From: Phylloscopus collybita
Taxonomy: Eukaryota > Chordata > Aves > Passeriformes > Phylloscopidae
Direction of reading: 5' to 3'
DNA: 64,000 nucleotides
NCBI GenBank assembly: GCA_027886175.1
Contig: JAJNNQ010000019.1
Coordinates: 19,487,501-19,551,500 of the forward strand
The position numbers and the translations under genes are program-made. The notes beneath the pieces were generated by a model that saw only the letters and a program-made list of their open reading frames with translations, was not told the origin of the DNA and made no database searches. Below are positions 22,099 to 37,484 of this stretch, one piece after another; position 1 is the first letter of the stretch, and every line of letters starts with the position of its first letter.

Positions 22099-25000
22099 CT
22101 GAAAGCAAGGAGAAGATATTCCCATGAAACCAGCATGGACAAGCAGAATTCATAACCCTAGCTCTGCACCAGGGAGCTCTGCAGCTGCTCCTGCAGGCAG
22201 CAGCCTTGCTCTGGGAATTCTTTCCTCCTCTGTGAGCCAGGGCTTGTTCAGTGCCCAGCCTGATCTAGCACAGCAGCTGGTTTGTGCTTCAGCCCTGGGT
22301 TGGTTTGAGGCACACCAAGCACAAGGTCTTCTCCTGAGCCTGATGTCCAGCACAGGCTGTGCCAGGCAGGGCACTCTGCTGGTGCCTGTGCTCAGATGTC
22401 CCTGACCCTGGGTGTGCAAGCATGCTCTTGGCTAATGTGCTCCACAAGTCCAAATGGAATGGCAGGTTTTGAACTGACAAGCAAACTGCCTGAGAGAGAA
22501 CTTCAGAACTTCCTGCCAGAAATTCCAGCTCAAACCCAAAACACATGCAATCTGTGCAACCTCAGCCTCTCCGAGGCTCCTGGAGCCAAATGAGAAAGTT
22601 ACAGACAGACATAAAGGAAATCCTGGATTATTTCTCCTGAAGTATTGGAATTTTACTTCAAGATAAGAACCAGATTAGTATTCAAAAACATAATGATAGT
22701 TTCCCCCTGCCAGGAATTCAGTTATTCCAAAAGTTAGAACAGCTGTTTGCCTGTAACATGAAAACAATTTTCAACACTGAGCAGCTTCAGAGATCTGTTG
22801 CACTGCATTCCTCAGTTGTTTTGTGGGGCTGCATCACCCCTCCCACTGCTCACTCAGTGGTGAAGGCATCACCTGGCATGGGAAGCCAATCACCCTCTCC
22901 AGGGTCACACCAGAGCTCCACTGTCCACAGAGCCACCACAATGGCACAGGTGAGCACTGCTGTGCACTTTGGTTTGTTTTTATAAAGATAAAAGGAATAA
23001 ACCTTGTTGTTGCAGGGCTTGCTCCTGCCTGCCAGGAAACAGCAGCTGACAGTGCATCAGCCTGCCCAGCTCCCAGTGACAGGATGGCAGCAGAAAGAAC
23101 CAAACCCAAATGGGGACAGAGAATTAAAGCTCTAACAGTTACAGGTAAAGTAAAGCTGCTTCAGTACTGAGACAACTGATCATACACATGCCTACAGGCA
23201 AGTAAAGAATGTGAAGAATGATACACAAAACAAATGATCAAATAAAGATGATGCCAAAAATAAGCCAAGCAATCAGGTGGGACCAAGAATGAAGAAACTG
23301 AAAAACACTGGCCTTCTATTATGCATCTGCTAAACAAGGATTTTGCTGCCTGAAGTCCCTGACTGAGACTGGATGTGGCCAGAGCCAGGTTTGACACCAA
23401 ACCAGCAGAAGCCAGCCCAGCCCTCCACAGTGAGCACCTTCCCCTTGCTCAGGGACAGAGGAGCTGTCTGGCTGCAGAACTGGACAGAATTTTCCAGGCA
23501 ACATAAAATGCACAGAAGGGCCAATACACAATTCCATGCACCAATGTAAACATTCCAAAAGACAGAGGTTGCCTTTTACACCATTCTTTTACTGGTCAAA
23601 TGTTAGAGATATCTCCGAGTGAATATTCACACAATCAAGGTCTAAGACAACAGACATTAGGCCAATTGCATGTTAATGCAGATGCTTCTTTGTGCCAGTC
23701 CTAGAAGTACCAACAAAAACTTATTACAGCCAACCTCGTACAGCCCCCTCAATTTGCAAGAGGGGGCTTACTTCCAAAAACAGAGGAAAAATTAAAATCA
23801 TCGCTGTGATGATATTTGCTTTTGTTTGACCATGAAAACATTAATCAACTGCTTTTATAAGTCAATGCTGTAATTGTAAGAATTTGAGACATCTTTGACT
23901 CTGGGCAGTTTCAGCAATGTGGTACCTGATAATGACATCTGGGGCAGCACACAGAGACAGAAGCAGACTCTTAAAATGAAGGAAAAAAAAAAAAAGCCAA
24001 ACCAAATCAACAAAAACTCAGAACAACCTAAGACAGTTAAGAGCTTTCTCTACAGTTGTCTGCTTGTCTGTAGGATCAGGCACTGCAGTCCACTCAGGAA
24101 AATAAAAGCACTGGTCCCAGCACTGCACATGAAGATATCATCTCCCATATTCTGCCTGACCCAACCTCACTATTGAGTCAGAGGCTTCACAGGGCATCAC
24201 AAACTCGGTCTTGAAGCTGTTTTGGTGGGGCTTTTTTGGTTTGGTTTTGGTTTTGGTGGGTTTTTGTTTGCTTGTTTGTTTGTGGGGGTTTTGGTTTTGT
24301 TTTTTGTTTTTGTTTTTTTCCACAGAGCAAAGAAAACCCAGGATCCTGAGAAGGATCTTGTTTTGAATAGATTTTATCCAAAAGGAAGCAAATGATGTGA
24401 CATGAGATAGAGCTTTTCTTGCAGTTAAAATTTAGTCCTTACCTCCTGACATGATTCAATAAACTCATCTAGAGTTACAACTCCATCTTTGTTTTTATCC
24501 ATTTTCTGCGAAATAAAAGAATGTAAAAATTAGTTTACATTGGTAACACTATTGTTATAGTACAGTATCTTGATGCAACCTGAATAAAGCTGGGCATTTA
24601 ACAATGTAGCCCACAGACTCAGTGCTGGATTGGCCAACTGCTAAGGACTTGTTTACTTTGGGATTTGGAGCACTTCTGAGGTAATCTCTAACTGCTTTCT
24701 TGACACACATCAGAACCTCTGTCCTTATTCCATCATTTATTTATTCACAGCCTGACCAACCCCTACCCACATTCCTCTCAGTCCTTAGGGCAGTTGAGAG
24801 AAGCAGCACAGAAGGACTGCAACACAGGCAGAGACTTCAGACTTACTGGATGTGGCACATCCCAAGGCAAAGGGTCAGGCTAAGAGACCAGAGAGATTCC
24901 TTTGGAGCCAGGAAATCAGCAGGCATTGCAGCACTAGGCTAAGTGGTTGCTAGGATTTATTTTGGAATATATAACAAGGTATAGACTCAATTTCACAGGA

Positions 25001-28000
25001 AAGTCTATCTGTGCATAGCTCAAGTGTTAAGAAAAACCCATCAAAACCCAGGTACCTGGAAAAACACTTCTACATGCTGCCTTGGTGCATCTTCCTTGAG
25101 CACTGGATACGTGTATTTTCCCATCATATCATAAATTGCCTTTACGATATCCATCATTTCCTGCCACGGCAGCATGCCAGCACAAGCACAAAAAGGAAAT
25201 TAAGATAAATGAGAGCGCATTTCTTTCTTGTACCGCCCTATTCTTCACCCTCCTTCTCCTCTGACAAACCAGAACCAGCACCTGGAATGTCTGTGCATGT
25301 TCACAGAGACAGATATACCAGACACAAAAACATCCTGTGGAAAGGATTGCTCCTCTCTGCCCCTGCCGTGCCACATGCTCCCCGTGCTGCCTCCCCGGCC
25401 TGGCTCTGACACAGGAGGTGCTGGGAGCAAGGGCTGTGCTCAGCCCTGCACTGTGGCACCAGCTGTCCCAAGGGCCTCTTCCAGGGCCAGGGACTCCCAC
25501 AGCTGGAACTGGGAATCTGCTCCCTCCTCTCACCTTGCACAAATTGCCCCAGCTCCGCAGCAGTGGCAGTAACTGCAAACCCTCCAGGGATGTGCAATGG
25601 GTTGGAGTGGACCAGGATGTATTTGACACATGTTCAAGGTCACCAAGCTCAAAACCAAGGCTTCCCACAATGGAAGCAAGCAATACCAGATAAGAAGATA
25701 AAAACAGACGAGAATGCAGGATTTGGGAGTGGTGCTGGAGGCTTGTGCTGCTTCAGATGACCCCCACAGTATCTCCCCATGCAGAAAGCAAGCCCTTGAG
25801 CCTCAGTCACCAAGTACTGCTACCATCACCCTCCCCTTCACAAAGGTTATGTGGTTCAGAGCTGTAATCAGCATTTTGCTCCTGGCTAATACAATTCATT
25901 AAAGGCATCATAATATAAGAAAATATGTCTGGAAAATCATGCAATAAGATCACTGTGTACTTTGCTTAGACGTAGACAAATGCTTGAGTCTACTCTGATT
26001 TGCATTTAATTAGCTTCATGTAAAATTAATTGTGTTCTGCAACAAAATCCAATCAACTCTCCCTTCCAAAATCAACCACATTTGACAGGAACAGCCTTAC
26101 CTCCTTGTTTATATAGCCATCCTTATTTATGTCATACAGATTAAATGTCCATCTCAGCTTTTCGTGAACAGTTCCCCGTAGCAGAATGGACAATGCCATC
26201 ACGAAATCCTGGTTTGGGGAAGAGAGAGAGGTATGAATTCTCATCATATCCTTTTCTAAGTCTTTATACAATACCAGTGTACCCTCTTTATACAATGCCA
26301 GTCAAAAGATTTATCTTTTTACAATGGAGCATATGCTTATCAACCTCTTCTGGCTCCCTTTTCCAAAAATGCATCCTCTCTGACTGAACTCAATGGTTGA
26401 AGCATTCACTGCAATGTCTGCTTTTTAAGAGCACTGCCAGATGCTCCAGTGGCCTTTCTCCTCCCTGCTGCGAGGAGCTGTCACTCAGATTGCCACCCCT
26501 GGTTAAACACAGCTGGACCGTGCCTGTGGAAGTAGAAGTTGATGATTTCTGACCTCCAGATCGAGGTGCTGGCAAAGAAGGAGAAAATCCTACCTGAGAG
26601 ATAAACTCCAACCCAGGGAGCCTTAGATTTTGCTGTCTGGCGAAATTTGCCAGACTTGACCAGATGTGATTCCCACCACTAATTACGCAGTGTGGCACAC
26701 ATAATTTTAATTGGTTTTCTTTGCTTCCAGTAAAGTTACTGCTTCTGATAACCGTGATTTATTAATTATACTTCATGGTGGCTCAGGCACTGAGAGTAGC
26801 ATAGCTACAGGGGATTTTTAGCACAGGCAGAGCTTCAGGCAAACAGAGCTCTACAGCTCCTGATAACTCATTTAGTACCTTTAGTCACCTCCATGAGCAG
26901 TGCAGCACTGCTTTGGAACCTCTGCTCCTTTTTGCCAAGCCCTCCAAGGAATTTGAATTTGTTGAACAACACAAAAAAGGAGACAAAATTCTCCTGTTTG
27001 ACAACCAGTTAAGAGACAGATTTGCCAGGAATGAAAGTTCAGCACTCTCTAGGTTTTGGTGTGGTGGGTGGGGTTTTTTTGTTTGTTTTGGGGTGGGTTT
27101 TGTTGTTGTTGTTGTTGTTATTTTTGTTGTTTTTGTTTGGTTTTGGTTTGTTTGTTTGTTGTTTTAACAGCAATTTTCTGTTCTCAATCTGTTTAGGTTT
27201 CTGAACACCTTTAAATACTGTGGAGCTGCCCCATTCAAACCTCCCACTGCAGCCCTTGCCACAGAGACACACAGATAGATATGGAAATACCCCCTTTAAC
27301 ATTTAATGAACAAGCACATTTCCCTGGAAATCACCAGACGTGTTGCCCATTTGACAGCAAACGTAAGACTGCCTATGATTTGTAGTTTTTTAGGAGTTTC
27401 ATAGTCTACAAAACCATGAAGTTCATCCTCCAGAAGTCTATGACTTAATATATCCCTTTGCTGCACTCCCACAGCTATGAGCTGAGCATGGAGAGGTTGT
27501 ATGTACCCACTACAACATGCCTTTGTAAAGGGTGCATTTAGTTTCCAAGTACCTGAAATACTTGTTCAACACATCATGCAATGCATGACGACCGTAGATG
27601 ACAAGATGACAAGTTCTCTCTGTCCCTCATTTCATTTTACATGGGACTCTCCTCAGCCACTCCTCTCTGCTGCATAAACCTCTGCACTTTCTCCCTCTGA
27701 TCCTGACTAGCACAATCTAGATCTTTCTTTACTGACATGGAACTGCATCTGTATAAACTAAAGTGAACCAGATTTGAAAACATCGACTGACTTTAGACTG
27801 AAACTTCTAACCTTTAATCCAACAAGTCCTACTACTTTGCAATGAAGACTGGACAGAAAAGGTTAAAAACCACAAAATTGAGAAAGTGGCATGGAAGATG
27901 CAAAGCAATCACCTCAAACTTCACGGAGCCATTCTGTGCAGTGTCGAAGGCATTGAAGAGGTAATGTGCATACATGCTGGCATCTGAAAGGCACAAAGGG

Positions 28001-31000
28001 CAGCGGCAGCAGCTCATCATACACTGATGGCTCTAAACAAGTCATGAACTTCTTTTCCTTCTGCATATAACTCAATCCTGAGGCATTACCAGGTATTACA
28101 TGAACCAGTAAATGCTATCAGACCTTGCAAAATCCTGGCATCCTTCCTTAAAGCTGCCTTGAAATGCAAAAGCTTTTATTACAGTAGAAACTATTTGGAT
28201 TTAAGGGCAGAAAGAAACAGCACAAAATCCCCAACCATCCCAGGGTATCCCAGGGTGTCCCTAGTTCAAATGGTGGGAAACACAGCAAAAATACCAAAGA
28301 GTGACTTCAATCTGCAGCATTCTTTCTCTACTTTTTTTTTTTTTTTTTTTTTTTGTGGGAGACACAGCAGAGACCCCCCAGGGAATGCCCAACTTGACAA
28401 GGGTCTCGCTCCAGTTACTTGTGTTTGACCCATGGCTGCTGGAGAGCAATCTCACCCAGAGGCATATTTTTGTCCTTAAACTGCTGAGTTTAGAAAATCA
28501 CAACAGAAAATCATCAAGTTCATACTGAAATTTAATGCAAACTTTTTATAGGTGTACATCTTAGACATCACATGGGTTGTAAAACATAAACATAATGTGT
28601 TTTATTTTGACAATTGGTTGAAAAAACACTTGTTAATGACCTTCTTTAGGTAAATACACATGCACACATACACCCTTGCAGCTGTGTTCTACAGCTTCTA
28701 CAGAGTGGGATGTTTTGGAAAGCCTCAAATACTTAATCTTTTACTAAAAAGCCATTTAAATTACTCACTTCTTTCAATTGAGAACAGCATCCCCACAGAA
28801 CATATCAGTTAGAATATATAGATTCTTCATGTTTTTAAAAGACAAGAACATGTGTTATTTGAGAGATTTAATACAGTACCTTAATATGCCCATTCATGAC
28901 ATGGCCCTGTCTTAGCCACATAAACACCAAAAATGACCTTTTCAGGTGGCCAGGAGTTTACTTATCAACTAAAAACTGCTTTAAGAATTTTAAGGAGGTT
29001 TTGATTAATTTTCAGGCCAAAGAGAAGTCTGGGACTCTCCTGTGCTAGACACTACATGCCCAGCAGTCCAACAGCAGGGAAGCAAAGACATGCTGAGGGG
29101 AAGCAATTCCCCTTTCTGCCAACAGAAAGTAAGAACAGAAGAAAAAAGCATCAACCTCCAGTTTCTATTTTGGATCAGGGAATAAAGAGCTGACATTGAT
29201 GGGCAATCTTTATTGGGGTTTTTCTGTGTGAAATAACTGTTCAAAGGGCCTAAAATTTTATTACCTTGATGTTTGTGTTTCTGTCTAAACCCCCTCAAAG
29301 CTTCAGCTCGATCCCGTTTCTCGCACAGATGATCTGCAGCAGTTTTGCAGCCAGCTGGCAGTGGGCAATGTTAGGGCTTCAAAAACCCTGACAGGCACAA
29401 AGCACTCCACTTACCTCCATGAGGAAAAAACTGTGCATAGATCTGTTTGAATGTTTCTTCATTAACAACCCCACTAGGACATTCCTGTTGGAAAACAAAA
29501 GAAAGAAAAAAAAAGAGAGAAAGAGAATAAAGAAAAACACAGGTTTGTAAAGGTTCATTTGCAAAACTCTACAAGCCCAAAGAGAGCAATGAAACAAATC
29601 ACCTTTCTGTTCTCACAGTGCTCTGCATGCACAGGCTGTGCAGCTGTAGAAATTAAAGTAATTCAGACTGCAATTTCATCTTAAGCATCTCACAAAGCTG
29701 CTTCACCATTATTGACATTTCTAACTGTGTTTTCAGCAGTTCCATTGCTGTTTTATAGAATCACCTAGAAAGGCAGCTCATGCCTTCTGTCATACGAAAC
29801 TTTCATCTAATAATTACAAATAACGTTCATGCCAGTTAACACCTCCCTGTCTAATGCCTTCACAGATATGAACCCATTAATCCCCAGCAGCAGACTGTGG
29901 CCAGAAGCCTGATTCCAGATCCACTGAGGTGAACAGTCCATAGCACACTAGTTAATCCTTACAAGCAAACCTCAATAATAAACACACCCCCAGCAGCTCA
30001 GTGCTGCTGTAACATACATTACAGAGCCTTGGGCATTGCTATCTACCCGTGTGTAGGGAGTCAGGTTTGTTCTTTTTTTACTTAAGAGAATTTTTCCCCA
30101 TAAAGTTGCTAGGACACGAACGACTGGGTGCTTATGGGTGCTTGGCCAAAACAAAGAGGTGACCAAATGTCGAGAGAGGGAGATAACGTGAGTGTTCTCC
30201 TTGGTCACTCAAGTGCTGTTGCTACAAGATCACACAGGGCCCTTGAAGAGTATTTCACCAAATTGCCATTCTTTTTAAAACCAAGCCTGGCACAGCTGGC
30301 CAATCCTTTCCAGCACAGTGCTACACCAAGATTTATTTCCTTCTCTCGTGATACCACAACTGTTATGTTCTCAAAGAACCACAACTTCATCTGCTGAAGT
30401 ATGGTTTGTAGATTAGGGACTAATCATTCTTTTCTCTCTGCTTCCCGCAACTACAGAGCCCCTGAGGTCTCCTCCCTCTGTTTATCACCAGAGATGGGCA
30501 CGTGCCTGCTGCTGCCTGTGCTCCCTCACAGGGGCAAGGGCTATCCTAGCAGTTTTAGCCATTGGGCCTGCTTCATTTTCTGAATTTCCACATGATCCTT
30601 ATTGCTTCTGATGATCCATCTGGAAGCCAAATGAAAGTCTGCATCACAGCTCTAGGAGTGCTGGGGAGAGACAGTGCTGACATTGATCAGCCCATTTAGC
30701 TCTCTATGACTGGATTGCTTTCAGACACATATGCTACTACCGATCCATTTGCAGTTAATTGATCACAATTTTTGTTTTATAAGAGCCAAATAATGCTCAA
30801 GAGGCCTCATTAGTGCTATAGTACTACTTTATTCTGCTGACTCGAAAGAAATCTCTCTCGTGAAACAGAGCAGGTGAGCTTAGTTTCAGTTTAAATTCCA
30901 CCAACATTAATAAAGGTTCACTCATTCAAGAAAAAACTCTTGTCGGTATGAAAAACACAGTCCTTCACTGTAGTATTCTTAAAGCTTTCCTTTGATAGCA

Positions 31001-34000
31001 GGGTTTTAGGTTAACATCTCTCATTTGCTTAAGTATGACTGCTTTAAAAATGCCAAACAGTGAACTTTTTTTTTTTTTTTTTTGTATTGTTGTCAAGCAC
31101 AGAACAAACCCCTCATTTTCCCAGGGCTGTCTATCAAGCTCTGGCAGCACAAGCTGTGCATCTGAACTTACCCTCTTCTTTTAAATCACTAAACCACAAA
31201 GGAGCTGAATCCACATAAAAAACCAAACACACCAACTCACAAAACCAAAAGGAAATAAAACAGCAGTTGTATTTTTTCCTCTGCTGGAATCAGAAATAAA
31301 CCTCACTGATTGCTTTCAGAGGTGTGCAAAGCAGAGATGCAGGGACCACACGGGAGCTGAGCATGACCTGCTTGTCAGACCCTTCTCAGTTCACTAGGCC
31401 AGAACACGAGGATGGGTACCCAGGGGTCACATTTTGCTAAATTAGAGGTAGTGAGTTACCTGACCACACACAAACCCACAATCCAGATTTGCATCTCTAA
31501 GCACTCACACATCCCATGTAGTTTGTTGCCCTACGTTCTCCCACTTTGGAGATGTTTTGGGGATTATTGAAGTATCAGAACATTTCTCCCTTGCTTATAC
31601 TGCTCACTTCAATCTCTATCATCCTGCTTTGTTACAATTACATCTCATACTACCCTTTGTTACAGATTTGCTAAAATAATCACTGAACGAAAGCAAGGTA
31701 AGGATCTCTTCAGCAGCCCCTCAGCTATTTGGGTTGTCTGTTTCCTGATTTAGTATTTTCCCTAACAGCACCCCCCCCCCCCCCCCCCAAACTGAGCAAA
31801 AAATCCCACAAACCCCCCAGCTCCTTTAAATCCACATACTGGATCCCAAAGAATGCAAGCCATTAGAAACATGGCTTAAATGGACAATCCTGAATTACTG
31901 AGCTCAAATCTCTGTATTGTTGGTCACTTCATTAGACATCAATTTATCAGTTTTAATAATAAAAATGCTTCCTTGCTCTCCTCCCTGCAATACCATACGT
32001 GCTCACCAAACTTTACTCCTCTGGAGGGCAGAAACTTTCTTCTAATTCCAGCCTTTGCCTACTCATGGCCATTCTGTTCCTATGCCAATATTGCTGTTTA
32101 GCTCAAACAGTTCTGGTGGTTTTGTAGACAGAAGGTATTACATTTTCTTTTTTTAAGTTGTACCAAGGCAAGACCCACCAGAGGCTCTGCTGGGTTTGCC
32201 AGTAACTTTGCTTTTGTAGAATCCCAACCAAAGAGATGGGACCAAACACCTCAGATTAGTCTGGCTCGAGTCTGACTGCAGCTAACAGAGGGGTGCAAAG
32301 GAGACCATTCACATAATGCAGAATCCTGCAGGCAGAGGCAACTGCTAAGATAAATGTGAGCTGCTGGTCCTGGAACCAAGAAATACTGGAGGGCAGCACC
32401 CTCTCACAACTGGAAAAGCAAGCTGGAGGCAAAGAGAGTGACACTTGGCTAGGCACTGATAACACAGCCCTGGTTAGTGTGCTCGGCTTCTCTGGAGGGG
32501 AATTTATTGGCAACCTCCATCAGTCTAGGGCAAAAACACCAGACCAGACTAGTGACACCCTGGGTAAAGACAGACAGTTTGGAGGGAGGGGAGGAACAGA
32601 ATTCAGAGACAAAGAAAGAACAGGTTTAAAGGTACTGAGAATTAGGACCCTGGTCAGACAGGCACTAGTCCCAAGGCCAGCTCAGGCTGGGCTGAGCTGC
32701 CTTTGGAGGAACACCATCCCTGCTTCTGCACACCAAATCCTCTGCAGCCACGACCTCAGTCCTTCTGTGTCCATCACAAGTTCCTGCAAATGGCTCTGTG
32801 ATTATCCAGGTGTTGCCTTGTGATTAACCAGGAACTGAGCAATAATCACTGAGAGCAAGCTGTAAGTACAAGCCAGGGAGGACAATTACTGAATTCCCAC
32901 AGGGATTTTGAATCTCCAGATGGCACTGTAACATCATCCCAAGGAACAGACGGTTTGGTACAATAGCAGATACGGTAACAGATGAGCCAGCTTGCCTCCT
33001 GTGCATAATTACTCATCCCATTGAAACCAGGATTTGCAGGCTACCAGTGTCAAAGCTACACTTCCATGTCAATTTAAACCTTAGATATGAAACTTCATGT
33101 ATATTATGTGCAGATCAGCTGGATAAAACCAGCTTGCTTTGTCCTAATACTCAGAAATAAACCAAGACCTTGGCATCACTGCCAACTAATACCAAGGCCT
33201 CCAGTGATGTCCTAGGTTTACATTACAAGTTAAATGCCCCTGTCTGCCACTTGTGCCCTGGGAGGTAATGCCTCTGTAGTGCAAAGTGCTAGCAGAATTG
33301 GGAAGGGCAGGGGGTAAATGTCCTGTCTGCTCCAGTCTGCCTCACTGGTTTGCACCTGCAGCTGCAAATCCCCCCAGCACGGAGCAGAGCTCTCCCACAC
33401 AGGATTCCCACTCGACAGCGACACAGAGGCACTGTAGAGATTTTAGCAAAACTGGGTTTAACCTCCCTCTGTAGGCAGTCATGTCATATCATGGCGTTAA
33501 TCTGTGAAGCTCTGTCTCAAAAACCACGTGATTTCCTGTTGGCTGGCAAAAGCATGAAGAGATCAGTGTTCAGTTAGGCAACTTCACGTGTGAAATGACT
33601 TCTGGCGCGCAGCAAATGCTGCACAAATATGCCACATGCATCAAACAAAAATACAGGAAGCTGAGCTGTGCTTCAGCCCACTTAGATGAGGAGTGAAACA
33701 AAGGGTGAAACCACCAGACTCCTTGGAAAAGTCAAATATGCACTGGAAATGTGATTTGATCAAATTTCAAAAATCTGTCAAAAGAAAAGGCCCTTCTCAA
33801 AGTCCTGCAGGTTTCTCAGAACTGCCTGTATTTAAGGTAGCTCAGCTTTCTTTTGACAAGTTTTTACCCAATAGACTTGACAGAGAAATGTCAGCATTTT
33901 GCTGTGATGGTCTCTGAATGTTGGAGCTGTCCTGCAAGAGAATATAAAAACCATTCTGTGTTTATTAAGCCAGCTTGATTCTGACCTGTTAATCATCATT

Positions 34001-37000
34001 AAAACATCAACTGGCACAAACCACCTGGGTGACTAAATCCTGACCCTCAGGCAAACATGTAATGAGTATCCATTCTTCAAGGTCCATAAAGCATCTGCTC
34101 CATGTAGCCTCAACGTTCCCCATCCATTTCTCGTGATTGTGAGGAGCCCCTGGGAGGCAGCAGTGGAGCCAGGCTGTGGATCTGGGCTCCCAGGGCTGCA
34201 ACAGTGGCTCACAAGGCTGGGCACGGAGCTGCTCTGCACACCCAGTCATGCCAGCTGGCACTGCTGCCTGCTTGCCCAGAAATCTGCAGCCTCTCTCTGC
34301 TCTCCTCAGTCTTAAAACACATTCAACTTTTGATTTCACTTTGGCTCCTGCCACACCAGCCTTATTCCTTACTTATGCAGGACCCTAATGTCCTAAAGTG
34401 CTCTACAGAGACCCTACTACACAAGGAAGATTTCTGCAGCTAGAGAAGGGATGATATCTCCATCCTGGGCAGCTAATCATGAGTGAGCAGTACCACTTAT
34501 ATTTGAACATGAGGAGATGACAACAAGGCTTAAATAAGTAGCCATAAAAACATTTTCAGGTTATCTTCAAATACTGGCATAGCTGAGGAAATTGAAGTGT
34601 GCTTGCTGACATTTGGGGAACAAGTTTAATGAGACCATTATGTGCTGAATATTCATCCAAACCCAGTTTTAGGCAGATTGCAGTGTCATAAATATTAGAT
34701 GGAGAGGCAGATTGTGCTCATTTTGCTGTCGTAAGGGACATCTAATATAAAACTACTAATGCTTAGCAGGGGAATAATACAAAATCGAGCTGGAGCAGTT
34801 GAGGCTGGTAGCGACATACATATTAGACTCTGTTCATTACAGTACTGTTCTTACATTTTTAAATCCTCTGTAAAGAACTTGAAGTTCTCTTTTAGTGAAA
34901 TTGGTTTGTGCTTCAAGCTGTTCCAGTCCCTCGGGTCTATGGCACACTGTCGTCATTTCTAGTTCATCTTCAATTTTATCTGAAAGAGAAGACAGGAAAA
35001 TATTTATTTTGGTTGTTACCTTTGCTCTTTTAACATGATGGATAGGACAGACTGGACTTCAAGAGCAACAGATCAAAAAGAAACCACCAACAGAACTGAT
35101 CTGTATAACTGTTTTCAACCTCTTGAAATAAAAATAAAAGCCACAGGAGTGAAGCAATAGCTCACGTTTCTTCCTGGGCTGCCAATTAGCTGCCCATTCA
35201 CAAAGTAAAAATGGTGGTGAGAGCAGCAGGGCAGCAGCAGACACATTGCTCCAAAAGGCCACCACAGACATTTCATACCTAAATATTGAAACAGCGTGGA
35301 GGAATGGTACCTCCAAAGTACTGGCTTTAGAGAAAGTTGTGCAAGTACACCTGAGAGAGCAGACATGCTCAGGCATATCAGAAAACAACCTTATACTGAG
35401 GGTAAACAGTGAGGGAAACTCTTCTGTGTGCTAACCAAAAAGCTTGCTCTAGAGACATTGAAGGTCACTTTAGTCCTAGTAGAAATTCAAATTTTGTCCA
35501 CATTTGCAGAATCCGGAATGAATTCAGCCTGAATTTGTAAGGGCTTTTCGGGGAAAGAGATAAAAAATGAAAAACACTTCTATGCATTTTATTCAACAGT
35601 GTTCATCTAAAAGGAAGAAAAATACTATCACATCTTCAATTACCATAACCTCATTTCATTTGTGATGCATGTTTTCCCCTGTCAAGCCCATCTCCCAGCA
35701 GTGTATGCAATGCCCAAATATACAGATACTTAGTGTCTGTCAGTTTGAGATTCTCTAAACTTCAAGGACCAGATCCAGCCTTCAGCTGACATGAAAATCC
35801 AACCCACATCCAAAAGTTGCTTGGCATAAGAGCAAACACTGCCCTTATTGTCAAAACTGCACAATTCATACCTTGTAAAAACATTTTAGGTCATTTGGCT
35901 CAAGCATAATATACTAATTTCTGCTGTAAACCAACAATTTAAATAGGAATTTGCAAGGAAATAGAGTCACTCTTAATAGAGGAAAGGCATGAATTCAGAG
36001 CAGACTGGCTCAGTGAAAGAACAGTCCAGCCCAAAGGTGTATTTTCATAAGCTAATTAATTCTGCAGAGATACGTACACACATATATACATAGCTATACA
36101 CATATTAAATTGACTATTATTGATGGAGGGCACTTGTCAGTAAGTGCTAATGGTCAATTAACATTGGCTCCTCATTTTGTCAGTATTAAGAAATTGGTTC
36201 AAAATACAGGTGAATTCAGCCATCCTCTTAATCCACTTTGGCTCTGTCACAGTCAGCATTTGTAGATCTTGAACAGATAAATGACTTCCTAAGTCCTGTC
36301 CTGAAGGTCCCTTGCACAGCAGGGGAATGAAGGTGAGAGGCTGTAACAGCACAGGACAGGAGCAGAGTATCAGCTGTTCAGGGTGCAGGAAAAAGGGACT
36401 GAAAGCTGGCAAGGGGCCAAAAGAAGCCTGAAGGACACACCTTCCCCACACAAAGGGAAAATGAGGAGTCTAGAAATTACAGCTCCTGTTAGAAGAAAGG
36501 AGATGAAAAAGGATGTCTGCTACAGGAAAAATAATGTAAAATAAGGGGGGAAAGCCATTTTCTTTGCAAGAGAACTAATGCCATAAAACAAAGGAATGCA
36601 GAAGTAAAGAGAAAAAAGTGTGGGGAAGAAATTCTTTAAAATGAGGGACAAGAAATGAGTGGTTGAAAAAAGGAGAGAAAATCCACTCCAATACTCCTCA
36701 CTCTTCACAAAGATTTGGGATTTTTTGCTATTTGTTTCCTTTAAGTGCTTGCCCTCAAGTCAGCTCTTGTCAACCTGTTTCTTCCATTCCCTGATACCCT
36801 ATAAATTAACCACAGAAACCTCAGTGGCAAACCAGGAGACTGGCACCTCCTCCTCTGCCCTTGCTATCTATCATGGGCATTGTATTTCCCTTTATTTACA
36901 TTTTCATTATCATGCTGGCTCAGTCCCTCCAGCTCTTCAGAGGTGTCACTGCATGAAATATGAGCTCTTGCATTTATATCCACTACAGTTTTATTAAACT

Positions 37001-37452
37001 GAAGCTCACTGTAGGGTGGTGAGTGCAAGCAGAAGTGTATATACAAAAACATATGCAAATTTAAACTTTTGATAGGAATGATGTTAAGATATTTTCTCTA
37101 ATACCACATTCTTCCTCAGTTTTGCCGTGTTTACAGTGTGCTCCCAAGAGATTTGATTGTAGGAAACAACCTTGCTGCTGGTTTAAAGTTAATTTTCTTC
37201 TTCAGTTCACAGATGCATGAACAGACCTCGGGACTGACTGCACCCACTGCGAGGGGTGAGTGCGGTCACCTCCCCAGCTCAGTGACACCAGTACCTGCCT
37301 GGTGCTTACCGCATCCTTATCCTTTCCGAGGTGACAGAACAGCCCTGCACACAGGGCTGGGCACCATGCAGCTGCTCAGTGAGAGCTCGACAAGCCTGAA
37401 CCTTAGCAAAGCTTTTTTTTTTTCTTTCTTTTTCTTTTTCTTTTTCTTTTTC

Positions 37453-37484
<32 letters not shown>

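Larger units (their letters stand above)
29485..34854 (-). other. KCNIP1: KCNIP1 intron between the 125- and 70-bp exons
   Basis: A 5.4-kb intron. It holds T18 (31066-31083) and C18 (31771-31788). No gene or recognised retroposon. Confidence 0.85.
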
